Assembly: GCA_026388985.1 (NCBI GenBank)
Contig: JAPLIS010000013.1
Coordinates: 1 to 64,000, forward strand
Origin: Candidatus Babelota bacterium
GTDB lineage: Bacteria > Babelota > Babeliae > Babelales > Vermiphilaceae
Direction of reading: 5' to 3'
DNA: 64,000 bases
A model generated the notes under the pieces. That model had not been told where the DNA came from. It ran no database searches and was given only the letters and a program-made list of their open reading frames with translations. Positions 56,986-64,000 of this stretch are shown piece by piece. The translations under genes were made by a program, and so were the position numbers. Within the stretch, counting starts at the first letter, position 1. Each line of letters starts with the position of its first letter.

Positions 56986-57932
56986 TAAACCCCATAAAAA
57001 ACCCATCCTCTCTTTTTTTTGGCAGCACAACCGATTTTATAGGTTTGCATCCAGACATTGGTCTGCGAGTTTTTGGTAAATCTAGAACTGGCGATTACGA
57101 CTATATAGTATATGTTCCTGCGCACATACACCAAGAGACACCCCTTACTATTAACACGTATGTATCGCCAGAAACTGACCCTCTAAGCACTGCCAAAAAA
57201 ACACTCGTTATTATTGATAACGGATCATCTATATACATACATGACAAATCTCACTCGAATAACCCGAATCCCACGCAAATAACCGCAGAAATTGAATATT
57301 GGATTGGTGATTACGCGAATCTTGAACTTTTGTATGATCAGGAGCTCCCCTTAACAGCACACACTAGTGTAGCCATGAACTTTTATGTAGCAAGACACAG
57401 CCTCGCAACCATAAACTGCTTAATTTCAGGCGGCTCCCATTCTTCTGTTACACTGAATTTGCACGCGCAAGGTGAACGCTCACACATACAAGTGAGGGGT
57501 GCTTATATATTGAATGGTAGCCAACAGGCGTGCATAACTATATATCAAAACCATAGTACATCTCATACCCAAAGCGATGTTATCATTAAAGGGGTACTTG
57601 CTGATAATGCTCAATCTGAATACAAGGGCCTGATATGTATAGCCAAAGACGCCCCTTATACAGATGCAGTACAAGAAAACAAAAATCTACTTATAGGTGA
57701 ACAGTGTCGAGCTCTATCTCAGCCTAGTTTAGAAATACTTAATAACGAGGTTCGCTGCGCACATGGCAGTGCGGTAGGACAAATCGACAATGATCTATTA
57801 TTTTATATACAATCACGTGGTATTCCTACTGATCAAGCAACCCTATTGTTAACAGAAGGGTTTATAGCCGGACTCTTTGATGGAGAAGTATATACACTGG
57901 CCCGAAACCGCATTAACACAATACTTTCATGA
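56982..57932 (+). CDS. sufD: Fe-S cluster assembly protein SufD
   Basis: 316 residues, a beta-helix paralogue of SufB. It contains the C-terminal segment [19 protein letters not shown] and [18 protein letters not shown] that matches the SufB/SufD end. It is shorter than SufB and lacks the N-terminal SufB region. Overlap with sufB is ATGA. It is divergent from typical SufD but supported by position between sufB and sufS. Confidence 0.9.
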   Translation: MINPIKNPSSLFFGSTTDFIGLHPDIGLRVFGKSRTGDYDYIVYVPAHIHQETPLTINTYVSPETDPLSTAKKTLVIIDNGSSIYIHDKSHSNNPNPTQITAEIEYWIGDYANLELLYDQELPLTAHTSVAMNFYVARHSLATINCLISGGSHSSVTLNLHAQGERSHIQVRGAYILNGSQQACITIYQNHSTSHTQSDVIIKGVLADNAQSEYKGLICIAKDAPYTDAVQENKNLLIGEQCRALSQPSLEILNNEVRCAHGSAVGQIDNDLLFYIQSRGIPTDQATLLLTEGFIAGLFDGEVYTLARNRINTILS

Positions 57933-59185
57933 AAACACAGACTCTATTTAAAAAAATACTCACTATTCGCTCAGATTTTCCTATTTTTACTCATGCTGTG
58001 CATAAAAATAGACTGTTGTGCTACTTAGATAATGCTGCCACAACCCATAAGCCACAATCTGTGATTGATGGAATGGTACACTTTTACTCACAGGATAATG
58101 CAACTGTTGGCCGCGCTATCTATACCAGTGGTGAACGCGCAACGAGTTTATATGAAGCTGCACGTGAAACAGTACAACACTTTATCGGCGCACAAAACGC
58201 ATCTGAAATTGTATTTACTCGTGGAGCAACTGAAGGTATTAATGCGATAGCCCATGCTTGGGCTGCACACTGCCTGCATGCTGGCGATGAAATAGTGCTG
58301 ACCGAATTAGAACATCATGCTAATTTATTACCGTGGCAGAGAGTATCACAACAAACAGGAGCGGTTATAAAATTCATACCAATACATGCTGATGGCTCAC
58401 TTGATTATACAGACTTAGATACCATTATTACCCACAAAACAAAATTAGTCGCTACTACTCATGTTTCAAATGCACTTGGTACCACAGTTGATATTGATCG
58501 CATTATTACGCGTGCACGCCACGTGGGAGCTCGTATTCTTATTGACGCATCTCAATCAGCACCACATCAACGCATTAATGTTACCACTTTGGATCCTGAT
58601 TTTTTAGTATTTTCAGGGCATAAAATGCTTGGACCCACGGGAATTGGGGTGCTTTATGTCAAAAAATCAGTCCACCACGAACTTGTTCCCTATCAATGTG
58701 GCGGAGGCATGGTATTTAACGCCACCTGGCAAACAGCAAGTTGGTTAAAAATGCCTCATCTACTTGAAGCTGGTACACCAGCAATAGCGCAAGCAATCGG
58801 GCTAGCTTCTGCCATTAGTTACTTAGAGCAGATTGACTTTAAGGAACTGGCCATACATGAAGCTGCACTGTGCTCCAGACTCATTGATGGATTGCTGAAA
58901 CTCCTGCCAATTCGCATACTCGGCCCTATTGCACAATTACGTACGCAAGGCCACCTGGTAAGCTTTGTAGTTAATGGCCTGCATGCCCATGATGTTGCCG
59001 CTTATTTAGACCACAAAGGCATTTGTGTGCGCGCGGGGCATCATTGCGCACAACCACTTGCTCAAACACTGGGCATCGAGGCTAGCGTGCGTGTTAGCTT
59101 TTATCTGTATAATACGCAACAAGAAGTAGACTTTTTACTCGAAACGCTGACTCAAATAATCTCACACCTGCCAGACATGAAATAA
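57929..59185 (+). CDS. sufS: Cysteine desulfurase SufS
   Basis: 418 residues. It contains YLDNAATTHKP, ELEHHANLLPW, SGHKMLGPTGIGVLY (PLP lysine in SGHK) and the catalytic cysteine region RAGHHCAQPLA. SufS mobilises sulfur from cysteine for the SufBCD scaffold. Overlap with sufD is ATGA. Neither sufE nor sufU follows; the sulfur-transfer partner must be elsewhere or absent. Confidence 0.96.
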   Translation: MKTQTLFKKILTIRSDFPIFTHAVHKNRLLCYLDNAATTHKPQSVIDGMVHFYSQDNATVGRAIYTSGERATSLYEAARETVQHFIGAQNASEIVFTRGATEGINAIAHAWAAHCLHAGDEIVLTELEHHANLLPWQRVSQQTGAVIKFIPIHADGSLDYTDLDTIITHKTKLVATTHVSNALGTTVDIDRIITRARHVGARILIDASQSAPHQRINVTTLDPDFLVFSGHKMLGPTGIGVLYVKKSVHHELVPYQCGGGMVFNATWQTASWLKMPHLLEAGTPAIAQAIGLASAISYLEQIDFKELAIHEAALCSRLIDGLLKLLPIRILGPIAQLRTQGHLVSFVVNGLHAHDVAAYLDHKGICVRAGHHCAQPLAQTLGIEASVRVSFYLYNTQQEVDFLLETLTQIISHLPDMK

Positions 59186-59325
59186 CTATAATTTCTAATA
59201 TACTATAGAGCCTGCAACCCCTTGTAATATAGGCTATTTAAAGCTATAGTTATTAGTAACACATGCATATATTAAATGCATTATTGGCATGCTTAGCATA
59301 TATACACTTTATTTGGAGCTTAACT

Positions 59326-59952
59326 ATGACCCACATTAAACAGTCCCCTCGTTTTATACTGTTATTGTTATCTATCTTTATAAGTGTAATGCCAACGCTT
59401 TCTTTAGCAGAAAAAACATCTGCCACCACTCTACAAAACAGTGGCTTTAAAAAAACATTCTGTTCGTATTGGCGGCAATACTATACTTTCAGAAGAGACG
59501 TAGTATATCCACTTAACCACTACGGATCGCTTATTCAAACTGCTATTGAATCTAAGTCTCATGTCTCACTCCACAACTTAAGAGTAAACGCAGGCTATAA
59601 CAATAAAGCATGCGATATCCTAAAAATCAAGGAACCAATGGTTACTTCATGCTTTATTGTCGGCATTATTGATGCTCTGATGGCAGAAAAACCGGCCGAA
59701 AATATTGCAAAAGATGATATCGTAAAATATATCTGTCACCATGGATGCTTAATAGGTCTAAAAAAGTTAGCTGATCAACAAGGCTTACCTATTACACAAA
59801 ATGGCTTCACTCAAGCATCTTGGTCTGTTATATCAAATATTATTGCTAATAAATTCACCGATCTTATTGGCGAACCGATTGGCAACATCGCGTTTAAAGC
59901 TATTAGATGCTATAAACATGGCCGCAAACCTGCCGACCAGTGTGAATGGTAA
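59326..59952 (+). CDS. Exported protein of unknown function
   Basis: 208 residues with a signal peptide (about 1-28, ending SLA) and a Cys-containing mature part (FCSYWRQYYTF, CDILKIKEP, SCFIVGIIDAL, YICHHGCLIGL) that looks helical. GGAGCTTAACT precedes the ATG at 59326, which fits better than the ATG at 59263. No family was recognised. It is convergent with the HAD-like gene. Confidence 0.65.
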   Translation: MTHIKQSPRFILLLLSIFISVMPTLSLAEKTSATTLQNSGFKKTFCSYWRQYYTFRRDVVYPLNHYGSLIQTAIESKSHVSLHNLRVNAGYNNKACDILKIKEPMVTSCFIVGIIDALMAEKPAENIAKDDIVKYICHHGCLIGLKKLADQQGLPITQNGFTQASWSVISNIIANKFTDLIGEPIGNIAFKAIRCYKHGRKPADQCEW

Positions 59953-59971
59953 TAAAATAGTCGAGCACCAG

Positions 59972-60904
59972 TTAATTTAAAATACCCTGTTTTTTTAAAG
60001 AGCATTTTAAATCTTTTTGCTGTATAAACTGTATACTTTTTATGCCAATATCTTGAGCAACCTGCAAAGTACTTTTCTCTTTGTCTATCAACAAGCATTG
60101 TGTCGGCTCAAGTTTATAGGTATCAAAAAGCCGCTCAAACAATTTCTTATTACTCTTAAGTGCGTGTGCTTGATGTGATGCGACTACACCATCAAAAAGA
60201 TTTATTATTTCAGGGTATGCTAGAGCAATATGTGTATGGGCTTCTTGAGAAAGATTAGCTATGGCATATAACATATAACCAGACACCTTAAGCTCCTTTG
60301 CCACTTTAATCATCGCGGGTACAGATCTACTAATGGTACCAATATGTGCGGGATTAAGAGCTATTTCAATAATAATTTGGGCCATCTCCTTTTCTTTTTG
60401 ACTAGAAAAAAAGCCACCTTCATTTATTTTGTCTAAATAGGACAACAGCTTTCTTTTTACTTCTTGATGCTCACATTCACCATGTTGCCAGGCAACAATG
60501 CACTGCGGCATACGGCGCTCTTTATAAGTAAATAAGACAGAAGACTTATGCTCTGCATCAGCTCCCATTTTTTCCAACGCATCTAGACATGAATCTATGG
60601 GATTACGCCAATGAGTAAGTGTATAGCTGGCCATTTTACCGACACCAATTTTACGTATAATTTGCTGAGTATCCTCACTAATAAAATCACTAAGATCTAG
60701 AATAGCTATTTTCTTTTTTTCAGCAGTACTGATAATTGCATCCGGACCTGAATTAATTACCTGCACCTGTGCATCAGCAACAATAGCACTGTTCTCTATC
60801 GTGAAAGCATTCTCCTGCAAGCATGCTTTTTTGTTAAAAATAAGCCCCAAGCCAGCGCATACTATAATTAGCATAGGCACACTAATTGCCTGCTTTGCAT
60901 TCAT
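59972..60904 (-). CDS. Degenerate HAD-fold protein with N-terminal membrane or signal segment
   Basis: 310 residues. A hydrophobic segment (about 7-24) is followed by ILDLSDFI at the place of HAD motif I. The canonical pattern is DxDx(T/V); here the second Asp is displaced. Near the C-terminus, FDTYKLEPTQCLLIDKEKST matches HAD motif IV, but the usual Asp-Asp pair is Asp-Lys. The motif III lysine area (ALKSNKKLFERLF) is kept. Catalysis is therefore doubtful, and it may be a binding protein. AAGGAGAAAAAAC precedes the ATG. Confidence 0.65.
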   Translation of the reverse strand: MNAKQAISVPMLIIVCAGLGLIFNKKACLQENAFTIENSAIVADAQVQVINSGPDAIISTAEKKKIAILDLSDFISEDTQQIIRKIGVGKMASYTLTHWRNPIDSCLDALEKMGADAEHKSSVLFTYKERRMPQCIVAWQHGECEHQEVKRKLLSYLDKINEGGFFSSQKEKEMAQIIIEIALNPAHIGTISRSVPAMIKVAKELKVSGYMLYAIANLSQEAHTHIALAYPEIINLFDGVVASHQAHALKSNKKLFERLFDTYKLEPTQCLLIDKEKSTLQVAQDIGIKSIQFIQQKDLKCSLKKQGILN

Positions 60905-61278
60905 GTTTTTTCTCCTTATTTTTTAACCCTATAATTACTTTTTATAATTCATGAACAAGAAGTCATAAAGCAATAATTAATGCTATAATACTGTTTTTTA
61001 ACGTAATCATGGCAGAACTTAAGCATAAAATCTTATAGAGCGACCCTCCTACAATTCCTAGAATAACCGACACACATTCCGCCTAGGCTGCTCAGACGGC
61101 CTTAAAAAAGGCATTAATGCTTTTTTATAGAAAAACAAACCCATTTATCGCTACCTACACTCATTTTTGAAAAATACTCAATAATTAAAAAAACAGTATA
61201 TATAAAGCAAATAAATAAATAGATTGACAATCTGAATAATTTCCGTATGGTTAGTTATATATATTTATTAATTATCAA
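60905..61278. other. AT-rich divergent gap with one palindromic hairpin
   Basis: 374 bases between two divergent genes. Positions 61104-61126 form AAAAAAG-GCATTAATGC-TTTTTT, a near-palindrome that could be a terminator for an unseen transcript or a protein-binding site. I see no gene in the rest. Confidence 0.4.
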
Positions 61279-61881
61279 ATGGAGGCAGAATACATAAAAA
61301 AACTATTATTATCTCTTGCTATACTTATTGCAACACCGCATATAAGCGCTATGAATGTTGTGTCACACAAATGGAATGAGTACAAAGAAAACCAACAGTA
61401 CAAAAAAAAACTACAAACAGTAGCTAAGTTTTTTGATTATTTACATTATGATACAGAAAAAAACGCTCAACTGTTTTTTGAAGATAACCAAGCATCGATA
61501 GTACCCTATATCAATACACTAGTTGACAAGCATGAAAACAGCTTACTACACATTGCTGTCGTTAAAAGAAAAACTGCCATAGCTACTTTATTAATAAACA
61601 ATGGAGCATTGGTGAATCAACGTAATTATCAAAACGTAACCCCCCTTACCAATACCATTATCCTTGAAAATATCCTTTTAGCAAAAAGACTAATCAATGC
61701 TGGAGCTGAAATTGATCTGGCTCTTCTTCCGAATGGCAGGAAAGCAATTGATCGTGTTAACACAAAAACTAAAGACGCTATATATCAAGAGCTAAAAAAA
61801 TATAACGCCAAAAAAAATAAAATAGTATCAACCTATATATCACGTGACCCAGCCAGCATTGTGCTGAAATACCTAGAATAA
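61279..61881 (+). CDS. Exported ankyrin-type protein, start codon uncertain
   Basis: 200 residues from the ATG at 61279. GGAGG lies inside the first codons, directly after that ATG. Eight bases after GGAGG comes ATA AAA AAA CTA TTA TTA TCT, which would read as the usual Lys-Lys-Leu-Leu-Leu signal start if ATA were a start codon. Signal peptide about 8-24 (LLLSLAILIATPHISA). At least two ankyrin-like repeats follow at 87-150 (NSLLHIAVVKRKTAIATLL, then TPLTNTIILENILLAKRLI). Confidence 0.7.
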   Translation: MEAEYIKKLLLSLAILIATPHISAMNVVSHKWNEYKENQQYKKKLQTVAKFFDYLHYDTEKNAQLFFEDNQASIVPYINTLVDKHENSLLHIAVVKRKTAIATLLINNGALVNQRNYQNVTPLTNTIILENILLAKRLINAGAEIDLALLPNGRKAIDRVNTKTKDAIYQELKKYNAKKNKIVSTYISRDPASIVLKYLE

Positions 61882-61934
61882 ACCCCTAGCAATAGGGATT
61901 ACAACAAACCCTTTTAATCAATACAGAGATAATG

Positions 61935-61967
61935 CTAAGGTTGTTTTATTGTATAAAATAACCTTAG
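61935..61967 (+). promoter_or_regulatory. 15-bp hairpin immediately upstream of the 61989 ribosome site
   Basis: CTAAGGTT-G-TTTTAT (61935-61949) pairs with ATAAAATAACCTTAG (61953-61967), one G-U, with a three-base loop. It ends 7 bases before AAAGGGG, so it is too close to be only the terminator of the preceding gene. It may be a terminator or a 5' UTR element controlling the flavoprotein gene. Confidence 0.55.
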
Positions 61968-61988
61968 TTGATTAAAGGGGAACTAACC

Positions 61989-63209
61989 ATGCATTATTCA
62001 TTAAAGTCCTTTATACTTATACTTACTGCATTGCTTTATACAGGGCACAGCAATGCTCTATTTTATAAACAAACAAAAACGACGACGATAAGCAATGCTG
62101 CCGATACAACATGGACCATTGTCGGTGCCGGTCCTGCCGGAATAGCGGTAATCGGCATGCTTCTTGATATAGGAATTGATGGCAAAACCATTACCTGGAT
62201 AGATCCTGAATTTAATGTAGGCAGAATGGGTGCGCATTATTATAACGTGCCAGGCAATGCATTGGCAGAAAATTACATAGCATTTGTAAACGAATGCCAT
62301 ACCTTTAAAAATTATTCTTCACCTGCACTGGACTATTTACGAAACTATTACCCCTATGAGGCCTGCTCACTACACATTATAATTGATGCATTACGAGACA
62401 TAACAGCATACTTAAAAACAAAAGTCACGTGTCATGCTGACACAATAAACAACTTACAGTTTAAAGAAAATAACTGGCATATTTCTTTAAAAAACAATAC
62501 TTTTTTTACTTCACATAACGTGGTACTTGCAACTGGTTCTCACCCTAGAACATTTAACTATCCATGCGAATATACTATACCGCTTGATGACGCACTCGAT
62601 AACACAAAACTTATATCTCACTTGCAACCAGAAGACACTATTGCTCTTGTGGGCGGATCACACTCAGGCACGCTAGTGCTTAAATATTTATATGAATCAA
62701 AGGTGAAACGTATTATAAATTTTTATGTAGATCCTATTACCTATGCATATGATATGGGAAACAACAATACCCCCGAGTATAATGGCTTAAAAGGGGATGT
62801 TGCACAATGGGCATTTGATGTGCTTGAAGCTGAACACCCTGCATCAATTTTTAGAATAAAAAACACAGACATCGGCCGCGCTTCATGGATACCCATATGC
62901 AATAAAATTATTTATGCCATTGGCTATGAACGAAACGCGATTCCTCTTATTGATATCAACAAAAATGACCTTTTCTATGATGACACAACTGGTGTTATTG
63001 GTGTTGCCCCCTGCCTATTTGGTATCGGCTTTGCTTTTCCAGAAAAAATAATTGATCAGTGGGGCAAGACTCAGCACACTGTCGGCATAATTGATTTTTT
63101 ACAGTATGCACAGCGCATTGTGCCGCAGTGGACAGCTACCAAAAAAACATTACCAATCAACCTAGATGCCTTTGAAAAATTATTTGCTATTAACTTGATA
63201 CAACAGTAG
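61989..63209 (+). CDS. Exported FAD/NAD(P)-binding oxidoreductase-like protein
   Basis: 406 residues with a signal peptide (about 1-24, ending SNA). The dinucleotide-binding WTIVGAGPAGIAVIGML begins near residue 42, and a second Rossmann motif IALVGGSHSGTLVL lies near 218. An ATGSHP turn at the FAD site is visible. This is the two-dinucleotide-binding layout of pyridine-nucleotide-linked flavoproteins. AAAGGGG lies 8 bases before the ATG at 61989. An exported Rossmann flavoprotein is unusual, since FAD must be supplied outside or the protein exported folded; no twin-arginine motif is seen. Confidence 0.75.
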   Translation: MHYSLKSFILILTALLYTGHSNALFYKQTKTTTISNAADTTWTIVGAGPAGIAVIGMLLDIGIDGKTITWIDPEFNVGRMGAHYYNVPGNALAENYIAFVNECHTFKNYSSPALDYLRNYYPYEACSLHIIIDALRDITAYLKTKVTCHADTINNLQFKENNWHISLKNNTFFTSHNVVLATGSHPRTFNYPCEYTIPLDDALDNTKLISHLQPEDTIALVGGSHSGTLVLKYLYESKVKRIINFYVDPITYAYDMGNNNTPEYNGLKGDVAQWAFDVLEAEHPASIFRIKNTDIGRASWIPICNKIIYAIGYERNAIPLIDINKNDLFYDDTTGVIGVAPCLFGIGFAFPEKIIDQWGKTQHTVGIIDFLQYAQRIVPQWTATKKTLPINLDAFEKLFAINLIQQ

Positions 63210-63221
63210 CACAGGGCAAAC

Positions 63222-63899
63222 GTGAAACGAATTGGACTTGCACTAGGACTTTGTATATTCATAGGAGTTACCCTATATAGCGGCCTTGCTGACTATGTAA
63301 GTTTAGCTACCATAAAACAACAAAGCGACCACTTTGCCTATTTAGTTAAACACTATTATGTATGGTCAAGCGCTGTTTATATAGCTGTCTACATCGGAGG
63401 TGTTTTTTGCGGGTTACCCATAGTTATGCCTATGACAATGCTTGGAGGCTACTTATTTGGATTACTAAAAGGTGCATTATATGCCTTAACCGGAGCAACT
63501 TTAGGATCAGTAGCTTACTTTTTATTTATTCGATACGTACTATTTAAAAAAGCCACTAAAAAATACTCTGATCGGTTAGCACGCTTTAAAAACTTAATGC
63601 TGACCTATGGCCCTTCTTATCTTTTGTTTTTGCACTTTATTACCATTATTCCGTATGTTGTCATTAATACCCTTGCTGGATTAGCCCAAATCGAGTTGCC
63701 AACATTTATATGGACAACTATGGTTGGCGCTATTCCCAGCATTCTTTTGTATAGCTTTGCAGGAAGACAACTAGGGACTATTGAATCAATACGCGATATC
63801 ATGAAGCCACACTTATTATTACTATTCTTAGCACTTGCGATTATTGCCTTAATACCAATCATTATCAATAAATGGCGCACCAAAAAAACTATCAATTAA
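63222..63899 (+). CDS. TVP38/TMEM64 (VTT domain) membrane protein
   Basis: 225 residues, GTG start, with about five to six membrane segments. The VTT core has VFCGLPIVMPMTMLGGYLFG, then GATLGSVAYFLFIRYV, and the second half LHFITIIPYVVINTLAGLA. Related families (DedA, VMP1, TMEM41B) include lipid scramblases. It starts 12 bases after the flavoprotein gene and is likely co-transcribed. Confidence 0.88.
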   Translation: MKRIGLALGLCIFIGVTLYSGLADYVSLATIKQQSDHFAYLVKHYYVWSSAVYIAVYIGGVFCGLPIVMPMTMLGGYLFGLLKGALYALTGATLGSVAYFLFIRYVLFKKATKKYSDRLARFKNLMLTYGPSYLLFLHFITIIPYVVINTLAGLAQIELPTFIWTTMVGAIPSILLYSFAGRQLGTIESIRDIMKPHLLLLFLALAIIALIPIIINKWRTKKTIN

Positions 63900-63909
63900 C
63901 TTTTATTGC

Positions 63910-63999
63910 TTAAATGTGCTGATGCTCTGCTATAATATCAGCAACTTGTTTTTCTATTGTAGTAAAATCTGGCGAGGAAGTAAGTCCCAAAAAACCTTT
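63910..63999 (-). CDS. 3' end of an unrecognised gene (5' truncated by window)
   Basis: The minus strand is open from the window edge to TAA at 63910. It reads KGFLGLTSSPDF, TTIEKQVADIIAE and HQHI. It is convergent with the VTT gene, with 10 bases between stops. Too short to identify. Confidence 0.55.
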   Translation of the reverse strand, partial: KGFLGLTSSPDFTTIEKQVADIIAEHQHI

Positions 64000-64000
64000 T

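Overview
The window looks like the chromosome of a host-dependent bacterium with a reduced genome, most like Candidatus Dependentiae (TM6). This rests on gene content, not on a database match. The base composition is AT-rich and intergenic distances are short. Ordinary housekeeping genes (der, dnaX, rpsB, lon, recJ, lysS, glmS, rpsI, tadA, gyrB, tilS, sufCBDS) sit among three ATP/ADP-translocase-type nucleotide transporters, five ankyrin-repeat proteins and many Sec-exported proteins of unknown function. Several exported proteins carry modules typical of eukaryotes. Chlamydiae and Rickettsiales share the transporters and ankyrin proteins, so phylum assignment needs a marker-gene tree.

Layout. 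0-7.3 kb: tRNA-Ala and a run of exported proline-rich low-complexity proteins, two of them clear paralogues, then a 1.3 kb gene-free stretch of nested inverted repeats. 7.3-19.2 kb: mainly minus-strand core genes (hpf, der-dnaX, tRNA-Ser, rpsB, a nucleotide transporter), lon on the plus strand, two small lipoproteins and recJ. 19.2-25.6 kb: a Rpn/PD-(D/E)XK gene beside a remnant of a phospholipase gene, an intact exported group IV cytosolic-PLA2-like enzyme, and a tandem pair of nucleotide transporters. 25.7-31.4 kb: ankyrin proteins, an exported protein with a UIM and two NZF-like zinc fingers, and an AAA ATPase fused to a nuclease-like domain. 31.4-35.7 kb: lysS, sod, an ftsB-like gene and a carboxy-terminal processing protease. 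35.8-43.5 kb: an accessory island, all on the minus strand. It holds two exported proteins with PPxY plus NZF, one with a possible macro-like domain, a small Cys-rich protein, an exported endonuclease/exonuclease/phosphatase-fold enzyme and a His-rich protein. 43.6-59.2 kb: PEBP, glmS, rpsI, dksA/traR-like, tadA, gyrB, tilS, a TonB-like protein and the sufCBDS operon. 59.3-64 kb: exported unknowns, a degenerate HAD protein, an ankyrin protein, an exported flavoprotein and a VTT membrane protein.

How it fits together. The translocases would import host nucleotides. The exported ankyrin, phospholipase, nuclease and ubiquitin-binding-type proteins would act at the host interface. The strongest candidate for an undescribed system is the set of exported proteins that mimic the eukaryotic ubiquitin pathway: PPxY next to NZF in two tandem paralogues, and UIM plus two NZF-like fingers in a third protein about 9 kb away. 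A recurring beta-rich domain ending in LPKGL(Y/F)YW joins the two PPxY proteins to their macro-like neighbour. Repeated copies of the 3' end of the neighbouring protease gene show that this island grew by tandem duplication.

Limits: everything here was read by eye. Family names rest on recognised motifs. Signal peptides, membrane segments, promoters and terminators are judged from pattern only.
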